A stretch of DNA of 64,000 bases, from assembly GCA_905208635.1 (NCBI GenBank), contig CAJLPX010000005.1, positions 1 to 64,000 of the forward strand, in the 5' to 3' direction. Position 1 is the stretch's first letter. Every line of letters begins with the position of its first letter. The DNA comes from an uncultured Collinsella sp. GTDB taxonomy: Bacteria; Actinomycetota; Coriobacteriia; Coriobacteriales; Coriobacteriaceae. Below are positions 35,338 through 42,572 of this stretch, in pieces. Made by a program: the position numbers and the translations under genes. The notes below the pieces were generated by a model. That model saw only the letters and a list, made by a program, of their open reading frames with translations, made no database searches and was not told the origin of the DNA.

Positions 35338-35436
35338 GTGCGCGGTCCCGAAATCGTCTTACTTGCGATACTAATTGCGCTTATCGTGCTCGGATTTAGG
35401 CTGGTACGTTGGATTGTGCGAAAAGCAAAGCGTTAA
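35338..35436 (+). CDS. Tiny single-helix membrane protein
   Basis: A 32-aa product: GPEIVLLAILIALIVLGFRL followed by VRWIVRKAKR, that is one membrane helix and a positively charged end. GTG 35338 lies 12 bp after the secreted-protein stop, so the two may be co-translated. The ribosome site is weak (AGGGCGG). Function unknown; it could accompany or protect against the secreted protein. Confidence 0.45.
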   Translation: MRGPEIVLLAILIALIVLGFRLVRWIVRKAKR

Positions 35437-35464
35437 TTAGCCTGGACAGATATCATTTTTATTC

Positions 35465-35528
35465 GAAGAGCAAGCTGGATACTCTCAAATCTCTCATGTG
35501 ATTATGTGCTGTGTCTGGCTTGCTCTTC
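35465..35528. repeat. 11-bp inverted repeat with long loop
   Basis: GAAGAGCAAGC (35465-35475) and GCTTGCTCTTC (35518-35528). It marks the boundary between the low-GC patch and the convergent minus-strand gene. Confidence 0.5.
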
Positions 35529-35557
35529 AGTTATGGCTCGAAATGAGAACTAAGTCT

Positions 35558-35995
35558 TTAAAGCCGCGTTTTTATGGCGGCGGCTTCGGCGAGTTTGTCT
35601 ACTGCTGTGGCATCGGATTGATTGAGGGCAGCGAGGCTGCGGTAGAGCCATTCGTTGACCTGGGTGTTCTTGACACCAGCGGTTTTGGTGAGGTTGGCTA
35701 TAGCGCTGATTTCGGCAAAGAGTTCGGCCTTTGCACCCGTGAGCTCACCAAGCTCGATGTCATGATGTGCGGTGACGCCGCGGTTTTCGCTTACGTGGTC
35801 GATGAAGCCGCGGACGGTTTCAACGTGCTCGGCGAGTGTGGCCTCATCGGCGCCGTCGGTGAGCGCGTTGAGGGCACCCGTGACCACGAGGGCGGGATGT
35901 CCGCAGGGGACAAAGCCCTCGATGACATCCATAGCTTCGGTAATGGTTGAGCCCAGGCCCACGAGGGCATTGACGAGTTGCTGCTTGGTATCCAT
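35558..35995 (-). CDS. Conserved-looking hypothetical protein, all-helical
   Basis: The product (145 aa) is soluble, acidic and predicted helical (DTKQQLVNALVGLGSTITEA, ELTGAKAELFAEISAIANLT). One CGH appears near residue 31. There is no signal peptide, membrane segment or motif I recognise. ATG 35995 follows GAAAGGA at good spacing, and codon use is that of the host, so I trust it as a gene. It is convergent with the low-GC patch and divergent from tmRNA. Confidence 0.7.
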   Translation of the reverse strand: MDTKQQLVNALVGLGSTITEAMDVIEGFVPCGHPALVVTGALNALTDGADEATLAEHVETVRGFIDHVSENRGVTAHHDIELGELTGAKAELFAEISAIANLTKTAGVKNTQVNEWLYRSLAALNQSDATAVDKLAEAAAIKTRL

Positions 35996-36149
35996 AACGG
36001 TCCTTTCGACGGGTCAATTGTGCTTGGCGAAAATATACGTGACGCGATCGGTAGCAAAAGTGCGAAGTACAGCGCACATTGGGGTCTTCACAGCTCGTGC
36101 ATAGAACAGCTGTCTGCCTTTAGAACGTGGTAAGATAGCATTCCACAAG

Positions 36150-36165
36150 CGGGGCTCGCCCCGCG
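36150..36165 (+). other. GC-rich hairpin upstream of tmRNA
   Basis: GCGGGGC-TC-GCCCCGC, about 70 nt before the tmRNA 5' end. It follows a TAAGAT -10-like hexamer (36131-36136). It may lie in the 5' leader trimmed from pre-tmRNA. Confidence 0.4.
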
Positions 36166-36234
36166 TGTTCCTTGAAAAGTCGACGGCTGTTGGGTGTTTG
36201 TGCGCCCGATGCCATCCAGACTTTCCCGACATTC

Positions 36235-36598
36235 GGGGGCGACTGGTTTCGACACGATAGCTCTGAGAGAGGAAGCAAGCCGAGGTCTCCTCGCCTCGTT
36301 AAACAGGGGTACCGTCAAATTGAATTGACAACAACTCTTCTTTTGAGCCTATGGCTCTCGCTGCTTAGTTTATAGCGGCGCGTCAACCCGGTGATTTCCC
36401 CGACACCGGCGCGACGTCATTTTAGGGGAATGCTCCTGTGCACGTAATCGGTATGGCGCGGGCTAAGATCGAACCGGTTGGGATGCCACGAGCGTGTCGC
36501 TGCGCGCAAAGCGTCCGAGACTAAACCAGCGACTGAGCTTGGAGATGCCAATCAGGGGGCTTTCGTGGACCGGAGTTCGATTCTCCGCGCCTCCACCA
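36235..36598 (+). ncRNA. ssrA: tmRNA (ssrA)
   Basis: This 364-nt RNA rescues stalled ribosomes. The 5' end GGGGGCGACTGGTTTCGACA and 3' end GAGTTCGATTCTCC...CCTCCACCA form the tRNA-Ala-like half, with acceptor GGGGGCG pairing with CGCCTCC and a genome-encoded CCA. The tag reading frame ends ...DNNSSFEPMALAA followed by TAG at 36366-36368, giving the usual Ala-Leu-Ala-Ala degradation signal. The resume codon was not determined with certainty. An intrinsic terminator follows 10 nt after CCA. Confidence 0.96.
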
Positions 36599-36607
36599 AT
36601 AGTTACA

Positions 36608-36640
36608 AGCAGGTAGAGAAGTGTCTCTACCTGCTTTTTA
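36608..36640 (+). terminator. Intrinsic terminator after tmRNA
   Basis: AGCAGGTAGAG (36608-36618) / CTCTACCTGCT (36625-36635), followed by TTTT. Confidence 0.92.
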
Positions 36641-36651
36641 TTGTTTACAGA

Positions 36652-36896
36652 TACCGCGGAGAATCGAACTCTGTGCAGGGCGCGAGCGTTAAGCAAACGC
36701 GAAGCGTTTGTAGCGAGCGGGCGAGGACGCCGGCAGGCGGCCGAAGCCGGTGCGGATTTGCGAAGCAAATACGCGGATTCTCCGCGCAAAGCCGCGACCC
36801 AAAACGGATGCGATGTTTATCGAATTTCTGCCTGCCGTGCCCCGCATCAGCGGATCCCCCCTGTACCGCGGAGAATCGAACTCTGCGCAGGGCGCG
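36652..36896 (-). repeat. Repeated fragments matching the tmRNA 3' end
   Basis: Two nearly identical 33-bp segments (36652-36684, 36864-36896) contain, on the minus strand, GAGTTCGATTCTCCGCG, a 17-nt match to the tmRNA T-arm/acceptor end. A third, direct match GGATTCTCCGCGC lies at 36775-36787. The ssrA 3' end is a common integrase attachment site, so these may be scars of past integrations. No integrase gene is present. Confidence 0.6.
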
Positions 36897-36958
36897 GGCG
36901 CAAAGAAAACGCCGCGGCAACGCAGAGTGGGGCGCGCTTTCCCAACGGCGGCCCAGAC

Positions 36959-37128
36959 GGAAAATCCATCCCGGAATTCCGGCTCAGACTGGGATGCGGT
37001 TTCCGGATGACGCCTCAAGCGGAAAGTCCATCCCAGAATTCGCGCCCAGAACGGGACATGCTTTCCGGATGCCTGCTCAAGCGGAAACTGCAACCCGGAA
37101 TTTGCTCTGAGAACGGGATACACTTTCC
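36959..37128 (+). repeat. Three tandem 62-bp hairpin repeats
   Basis: Units start at 36959, 37021 and 37083, an exact 62-bp period. Each has a 46-bp self-complementary part (GGAAA...CATCCC...GGGATG...TTTCC) and a 16-bp linker (GGATG.C.CTCAAGC in the first two). They lie between tmRNA and the patatin gene. Function unknown. Confidence 0.8.
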
Positions 37129-37215
37129 GCTTCACCTGCCGCCTCGAAAAACCCATGCGCTCGCCATCCCAAAACTGGGTAGAAGAAAGCCAAAACGCAA
37201 TCGCAGGAGGTCAAT

Positions 37216-38094
37216 ATGACTGCAGAAGATAAGGCAAAGAACGCCGGCAAGGTCGCGCTCGTCCTGGAGGGCGGTAGTTTTCGCGGGCAGTTTACCGCAG
37301 GCGTGCTCGACGTTCTTATGGAGGCCGGCGTCGAGATTCCGGCTGTCTACGGTGTATCGGCCGGCGCCCTCAACGGCGTGAACTACAAGTCGCACCAGAT
37401 CGGCCGTGCCAACCGCATCAACCTGGCTTTCTGCAATGACAACCGCTTCATGGGCGCCGCATCGTTTGCGTCCACGGGCTCCATTGTGGGTTACGACTTT
37501 ATCTTCAACGATGTCCAGGACCGCCTGGATCCCTTTGACAACGAGGCGTTCGACGCGAGCCCCATCGAGATGTACGCCGTTGCGACGGACATGCTGTTCG
37601 GAACCGCCGCGTACCTCCCGGTCAAAAGCGCCGTGCTCGATCTTGACGCTGTGCGCGCCTCGACCTCGTTGCCGCTGGTGACGCCGCCGGTCGAGATTGA
37701 CGGGCACAAATATGTCGACGGCGGCGTGGCCGATTCGGTTCCTATCGAGCATGTGCTCGAGGAGGCGGGCTTCGACCGTGCGGTCGTCATCGTCACGCAG
37801 GACCGTTCGTATGAGAAAAAGCCCTACGAGTTTTTGCCGGCCGCGCGTGCGCGTTATGCCGACTACCCCTACCTGCTCGAGGCTATCGAGACGCGCCACG
37901 ACCGCTATAACCTCCAGCGCATGCATCTGTGGAAGTATGAGCGCGAGGGCCGCGCGCTGGTCGTTGCTCCGCAAAAGCCGGTCGAGGTCGGCCACGTTGA
38001 GCACGATCCGGCAAAGCTCCTCGACCTGTATATTCAGGGCCGCCAGGAGGCAAAGCGCCTACTGAGTGATATCGAGGCATTTGTCGAGCGCTAG
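37216..38094 (+). CDS. Patatin-like phospholipase / serine esterase
   Basis: The product (292 aa) is a cytosolic patatin-fold esterase of the RssA/YjjU type. It has the oxyanion segment LEGGSFRGQFTAGVLD, nucleophile Ser in GVSAGALNG, and the catalytic Asp in YVDGGVADS, which is the Ser-Asp dyad of patatins. Length is typical. ATG 37216 follows a full AGGAGG site. It is preceded by the 62-bp repeats and followed by the ribosomal-protein operon. A role in lipid turnover is known for the family; the substrate is unknown. Confidence 0.9.
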   Translation: MTAEDKAKNAGKVALVLEGGSFRGQFTAGVLDVLMEAGVEIPAVYGVSAGALNGVNYKSHQIGRANRINLAFCNDNRFMGAASFASTGSIVGYDFIFNDVQDRLDPFDNEAFDASPIEMYAVATDMLFGTAAYLPVKSAVLDLDAVRASTSLPLVTPPVEIDGHKYVDGGVADSVPIEHVLEEAGFDRAVVIVTQDRSYEKKPYEFLPAARARYADYPYLLEAIETRHDRYNLQRMHLWKYEREGRALVVAPQKPVEVGHVEHDPAKLLDLYIQGRQEAKRLLSDIEAFVER

Positions 38095-38157
38095 TGTCGC
38101 GACGTCATGACCCATGGATGACATGTGCAGAAACTCTGGTCGGAGCCAAAATACCTG

Positions 38158-38185
38158 TTGACTCGTACGGCGAGCGGGGTAATAT
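38158..38185 (+). promoter_or_regulatory. Promoter of the rplM-rpsI operon
   Basis: TTGACT (38158-38163), 16-bp spacer, TAATAT (38180-38185). The leader of about 60 nt contains a CAGAG / CTCTG hairpin that could serve autoregulation. Confidence 0.75.
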
Positions 38186-38251
38186 GGACGGGTTACTTGC
38201 AGAGCCCCGTGAATCTCTGTAACAACACGTACTGTACATGGAGGAGTCTAA

Positions 38252-38695
38252 GTGATTTCGAAATCGACTCACTACGCCAAGCAGGGCGAGGTCCAGCGCA
38301 ACTGGGTTCTCGTCGACGCCGATGGTGCTGTCCTGGGCCGTCTTGCCACCCAGATCGCAATGATCCTGCGCGGTAAGAACAAGCCCCAGTTCACGCCCAA
38401 CAGCGACTGCGGCGACTTCGTTGTCGTCATCAACGCCGATAAGGTCCAGCTTACCGGTAACAAGGCCGACACGAAGACCTATTATCGCCACAGCGGCTAC
38501 AACGGCGGCCTCAAGGCTGAGAGCTTCCGCCAGGCTATGGAGAAGCACCCGGAGAAGGTCATCGAGCGCGCCGTTCGCGGTATGCTGCCCAAGACCACCC
38601 TCGGCCGTGCCCAGATGACCAAACTTAAGGTCTACGCTGGTGCCGAGCATCCGCACGCTGCCCAGAACCCCACGAAGATTGAGCTGGAGGCTTAA
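38252..38695 (+). CDS. rplM: 50S ribosomal protein L13
   Basis: The product (147 aa) is an early-assembly 23S rRNA-binding protein. Family patterns WVLVDADGAVLGRLAT, GKNKPQFTPNSDCGDFVVVINA and RAVRGMLPKTTLGR are present. It starts at GTG 38252 after GGAGGAG by 5 nt. The rpsI gene starts 2 bp after its stop, the usual L13-S9 pair. Confidence 0.97.
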   Translation: MISKSTHYAKQGEVQRNWVLVDADGAVLGRLATQIAMILRGKNKPQFTPNSDCGDFVVVINADKVQLTGNKADTKTYYRHSGYNGGLKAESFRQAMEKHPEKVIERAVRGMLPKTTLGRAQMTKLKVYAGAEHPHAAQNPTKIELEA

Positions 38696-38697
38696 AG

Positions 38698-39093
<396 letters not shown>

Positions 39094-39123
39094 GGTTTTA
39101 TCTCCTTTCGAGATACAATGTAC

Positions 39124-39168
39124 AAGCGGGGCCTGCCGATTCCTCGGCGGGTCCCGCTTTTCTTTTTC
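39124..39168 (+). terminator. Intrinsic terminator after rpsI
   Basis: AAGCGGG-CCTGCCG / CGGCGGG-CCCGCTT stem (39124-39159), then TTCTTTTTC. Confidence 0.9.
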
Positions 39169-39216
39169 GACTAGGGTGGGCGGTTGCATATCGCCTGCTA
39201 GGGAAGGAGCGATCCT

Positions 39217-40554
39217 ATGCCCCAGAACATCTTCGGTACCGACGGCGTCCGTGGCGTCGCCAATGCCGACCTCTCGTGCGACCTCGCGTTTCGCCTGGGC
39301 CGCGCGGCGACCAAGTTCCTTGGTCCGGATATCTGCGTCGGCCGCGACACGCGTCTTTCGGGTACCATGCTCGAGAGCGCTCTGACCGCCGGCATCATGG
39401 CCGAGGGCGGCCGTCCGCATTGCTGCGGCGTCATCCCCACGCCCGCCGTGGCGCTGCTCACCGTCCAGAATGATCTCGACGGCGGCATCGTCATCTCTGC
39501 TTCGCATAATCCGCCGGAGTTCAACGGCATCAAGTTCTTTAGCCGCAAGGGCATGAAGCTTCCCGATGCGGTCGAGGAAGAGATCAGCGCCTGGGTCATG
39601 TCCGAGGAAGCCATGGCTGCCGACACGCTGCCGACCGGTGCCGGCGTGGGCCACATCATCAAGATGAAGGACGCTCGCAAGGCATACGTCGACCACGCCA
39701 TCGATACGCTTGATGGCCTGAGGCTCGATGGCCTGGTCGTTGCCGTCGACTGCGGTCACGGTGCTTCCTGCCAGACTACGCCCGCCGCGCTGCAGCGCCT
39801 GGGTGCCACGGTCCATGCCATCAACACCGATTACTGCGGCACCGACATCAATGTCGAGTGCGGCTCTACGCACCTCGAGCCCCTGCGCGAGCTCGTGCTG
39901 CGCACCCATGCTGACATCGGTCTGGCCCACGACGGCGACGCCGACCGCGTACTGTTCGTGGACAGTGAGGGCAATGAGATCGACGGTGACTACATCCTGG
40001 CTATCTGCGGTTCTGACCTCGCCGCCCGCGGCAAGCTCGCCAACTCCGAGATCGTCTCGACCGTCATGTGCAACCTTGGCTTCTCCATCGCTATGAAGGA
40101 GCAGGGCTTCGAGATGGTTCAGACCGCCGTGGGGGACCGCTACGTTTTGGAGCGCATGCTCGCGGATGGCGCCGTCATCGGCGGCGAACAGTCCGGCCAC
40201 ATCATCTTCCTGGAGCACAACACCACCGGTGACGGCCTGGTGACGGCTCTGCAGCTGCTGGCCGTGCTCAAGCGCACCGGTCGTACCCTCACTGATCTTG
40301 CCGGCATCATGAAGAAGTACCCGCAGGTACTCGTCAACGTGCATTCCGACAACAAGGCTGGTCTGGACGATTGCCAGCCCATCTGGGATGCCGTCGCTGC
40401 TGCCGAGAAGGAACTTGACGGCCGCGGTCGCATTCTGGTGCGTCCGAGCGGTACCGAGCCGCTGGTCCGCGTTATGGCCGAGGCCGAGACGCACGAGCTG
40501 ACCCAGCGCGTTGTCGACGACATCGTCGAGGTTGTCAAGCGCGAACTTCCCTAA
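39217..40554 (+). CDS. glmM: Phosphoglucosamine mutase GlmM
   Basis: The product (445 aa) converts glucosamine-6-phosphate to glucosamine-1-phosphate for UDP-GlcNAc and cell-wall synthesis. The phosphoserine loop is ISASHNPPE (S96), the metal loop is DGDADRVLF, the sugar loop is GGEQSGHI, and the phosphate-binding end is RPSGTEPLVRVM. ATG 39217 follows GGAAGGAG. Together with the IIA protein and NagB downstream it forms an amino-sugar neighbourhood. Confidence 0.96.
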   Translation: MPQNIFGTDGVRGVANADLSCDLAFRLGRAATKFLGPDICVGRDTRLSGTMLESALTAGIMAEGGRPHCCGVIPTPAVALLTVQNDLDGGIVISASHNPPEFNGIKFFSRKGMKLPDAVEEEISAWVMSEEAMAADTLPTGAGVGHIIKMKDARKAYVDHAIDTLDGLRLDGLVVAVDCGHGASCQTTPAALQRLGATVHAINTDYCGTDINVECGSTHLEPLRELVLRTHADIGLAHDGDADRVLFVDSEGNEIDGDYILAICGSDLAARGKLANSEIVSTVMCNLGFSIAMKEQGFEMVQTAVGDRYVLERMLADGAVIGGEQSGHIIFLEHNTTGDGLVTALQLLAVLKRTGRTLTDLAGIMKKYPQVLVNVHSDNKAGLDDCQPIWDAVAAAEKELDGRGRILVRPSGTEPLVRVMAEAETHELTQRVVDDIVEVVKRELP

Positions 40555-40625
40555 TGGTCAAAAACGAGTGCCAAGTGGTAAACTGTTAAGGCTATTTTGG
40601 TCGATTGGTATGTCCGAGGGGGAGC

Positions 40626-41123
40626 ATGTTCACTAAAGTCCTAAGGTCTTTTGGTATGCGTGGTCGAGTCCTTACGCTGGATGCTCCCATCTCGGGCGAC
40701 GTCATTCCGTTGTCCGAGGTAAACGACCAGACATTTGCCACCGGCCTTTTGGGCCAGGGCGTGGCGATTCAGCCTACCGGAACGCGTGTGATTGCACCGG
40801 CTGATGCCAAGGTCGAGGCCATTTTTCCTACGGGACACGCTGTTGCGCTTAACACGGTCGATGGCTTGGACGTGCTCATCCACGTTGGTTTAGACACTGT
40901 TCAGCTTGAGGGCAAGCACTTTACCGTACATGCGCAAGTGGGTGACATCGTCCATAAGGGCGATGTGCTCATTGAGTTCGATCGCGAGGCAATTGCTGCC
41001 GAGGGCTACGATGTGACGGTTCCCATCTTGGTGTGCAACTCTGTTGAGTTTTCGAGCATCAAGGGTTCCGTTGGCGTGCATGTCGAAGAGATGGACCAGC
41101 TCATCGTTGCTCGCGAGCGCTAA
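40626..41123 (+). CDS. PTS glucose/N-acetylglucosamine-type EIIA protein
   Basis: The product (165 aa) is a stand-alone IIA domain of the glucose family. It has the conserved pair H71 (PTGHAVAL) and phosphorylated H86 (LIHVGLDTV), plus the typical APADAKVEAIF. ATG 40626 follows GGGGGAG. It accepts phosphate from HPr and passes it to a IIBC permease encoded elsewhere, and may also regulate uptake. Its place before nagB suggests GlcNAc or glucose import, which is inference. Confidence 0.92.
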   Translation: MFTKVLRSFGMRGRVLTLDAPISGDVIPLSEVNDQTFATGLLGQGVAIQPTGTRVIAPADAKVEAIFPTGHAVALNTVDGLDVLIHVGLDTVQLEGKHFTVHAQVGDIVHKGDVLIEFDREAIAAEGYDVTVPILVCNSVEFSSIKGSVGVHVEEMDQLIVARER

Positions 41124-41163
41124 CAAGTGCACGTGGCCATTAGCCTACAATTCAAACACGTTT

Positions 41164-41395
41164 ACGGAGGGCGCCCTTGAAAGAGGACGCCCTCCGTGGC
41201 AAGATGGGATTTGTCCGAAGCTAAAAGGCTTCGGGTCACCGTGGACGGGCAGGGGCCTCGACGCGGCTAGACACGAGACACATACATTACGCGACCTCGC
41301 CCTGGTGGCCGCACACGTTGGTTGCGGCCGATGCGGGCCGCGGGCAAGTGCTTGTAAGGGGAGCCTTGCCTCTCTTGTACGAGAAAGGACGCGTA
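41164..41395 (+). promoter_or_regulatory. Structured leader between the IIA gene and nagB
   Basis: Several hairpins in 230 nt: ACGGAGGGCG / CGCCCTCCGT (41164-41197), CCGAAGC / GGCTTCGG (41214-41235) and GGCCGC / GCGGCC (41308-41331). The first is not followed by a T-run, so it is not a clean terminator. It resembles a riboregulated leader, but no known riboswitch core is recognised. Confidence 0.4.
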
Positions 41396-42124
41396 ATGAA
41401 GATCATTAAAGCTAAAGACTACGAGGATATGAGCCGCAAGGCAGCCAATATCATCTCGGCGCAGGTTATTCTCAAGCCCGACTGCGTGCTGGGCCTTGCC
41501 ACCGGCTCCACCCCGATCGGTGCCTACAAGCAGCTCGCTGCTTGGTACGAGAAGGGCGACGTCGACTTTGCCGAGGTCAGCACCTACAACCTGGACGAGT
41601 ATCGCGGCCTTTCGCACGACGATCCCCAGAGCTATCACTACTTTATGCGTGAGAACTTCTTCGATCACATCAACATCGACCTGAACAACACGCATGTGCC
41701 CGACGGTTCCAACCCCGACGCCGCCGCTGCCTGCTCTGAGTACGACAAGATCGTCGCCGCCGCCGGTTACCCGGATCTGCAGCTGCTCGGCATTGGCAAC
41801 AACGGCCACATCGGCTTCAACGAGCCCGATGACCACTTCTCCAAGGGCACGCACTGCGTCGACCTCACCGAGAGCACCATTCAGGCCAACAGCCGCCTGT
41901 TCGACAGCATCGACGACGTTCCCCGTCAGGCCTACACCATGGGCACCCAGACCATCATGTATGCCCGCATGATCCTGGTCGTCGCCAACGGCGAGGCCAA
42001 GGCTCAGGCCGTGCATGACATGTGCTATGGCCCGGTTACGCCCGCGTGCCCGGCTTCGATCCTGCAGCTGCACACCAACTGCGTTGTCGTTGCCGACGAG
42101 GCCGCCCTTTCGCTCTGCGAGTAG
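41396..42124 (+). CDS. nagB: Glucosamine-6-phosphate deaminase NagB
   Basis: The product (242 aa) converts glucosamine-6-phosphate to fructose-6-phosphate and ammonia, opposing GlmS. Substrate loop LGLATGSTPIGAYK, catalytic Asp region YNLDEYRGL and GIGNNGHIGFNEP with the catalytic His are present. It is of the short Firmicutes/actinobacterial type without an allosteric C-terminus. ATG 41396 follows GAAAGGA. A terminator follows. Confidence 0.96.
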   Translation: MKIIKAKDYEDMSRKAANIISAQVILKPDCVLGLATGSTPIGAYKQLAAWYEKGDVDFAEVSTYNLDEYRGLSHDDPQSYHYFMRENFFDHINIDLNNTHVPDGSNPDAAAACSEYDKIVAAAGYPDLQLLGIGNNGHIGFNEPDDHFSKGTHCVDLTESTIQANSRLFDSIDDVPRQAYTMGTQTIMYARMILVVANGEAKAQAVHDMCYGPVTPACPASILQLHTNCVVVADEAALSLCE

Positions 42125-42158
42125 CGCGAATCCTGCACCTCGACATAGCCTTGCCTAA

Positions 42159-42186
42159 GGCCTCCGCTTTGCGGGGGCCTTTTTGC
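42159..42186 (+). terminator. Intrinsic terminator after nagB
   Basis: AGGCCTCCGC / GCGGGGGCCT with loop TTT, followed by TTTTTG. Confidence 0.9.
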
Positions 42187-42572
42187 TATCCCTTTCCGCC
42201 CGCTTGACCAAAATCTTGCCGCAAGCTTGGCGAATGCCGGATGTCAAACAGCTTGATTCATTCCATACCAGATTCTATGCAAAAATGCCACTAAAAGGTC
42301 GTAGACGGTAGCGGGTGCTAGGCGAGTTGAATGACATGGCTGAACCTTGTTCATTTGCGTTACACTGCCGCTTAGATGGGACAAGCTGACAAGCTCATTT
42401 ACCTGCTTAAAGACCGATTAGTCGGGGGATTAATAAGAATCGGCCCTCGCTGTACAAAAACTTGCCGCTTGCGTACCAAAAGACAACCTAAAATACAAGG
42501 TCGCTCTATTCATAGCGCGGCTTGTATGGTCTTGCGGCTACAGTGTCCATACGGTCGAGTTGAGGAGCGGGC
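42187..42572. other. Gene-free region upstream of the BTAD regulator
   Basis: I see no supportable gene in 386 bp. It is moderately AT-rich and presumably holds the regulator's promoter. CTAAAATACAAGG near 42490 is -10-like, but no clear -35 partner is seen. Confidence 0.45.

Noticed and set aside
36959..37128. CRISPR array
   Set aside because: The period is 62 bp but units are diverged copies of each other with no unique spacers, and there are no cas genes.
36463..37219. Frames of 108-210 codons over and after tmRNA
   Set aside because: They read through tmRNA and palindromic repeats; peptides such as GGAENRTPVHES are well-known spurious translations of tRNA-like ends.
41164..41395. glmS ribozyme or known amino-sugar riboswitch before nagB
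   Set aside because: No glmS core is recognised, and the gene downstream is nagB, not glmS.
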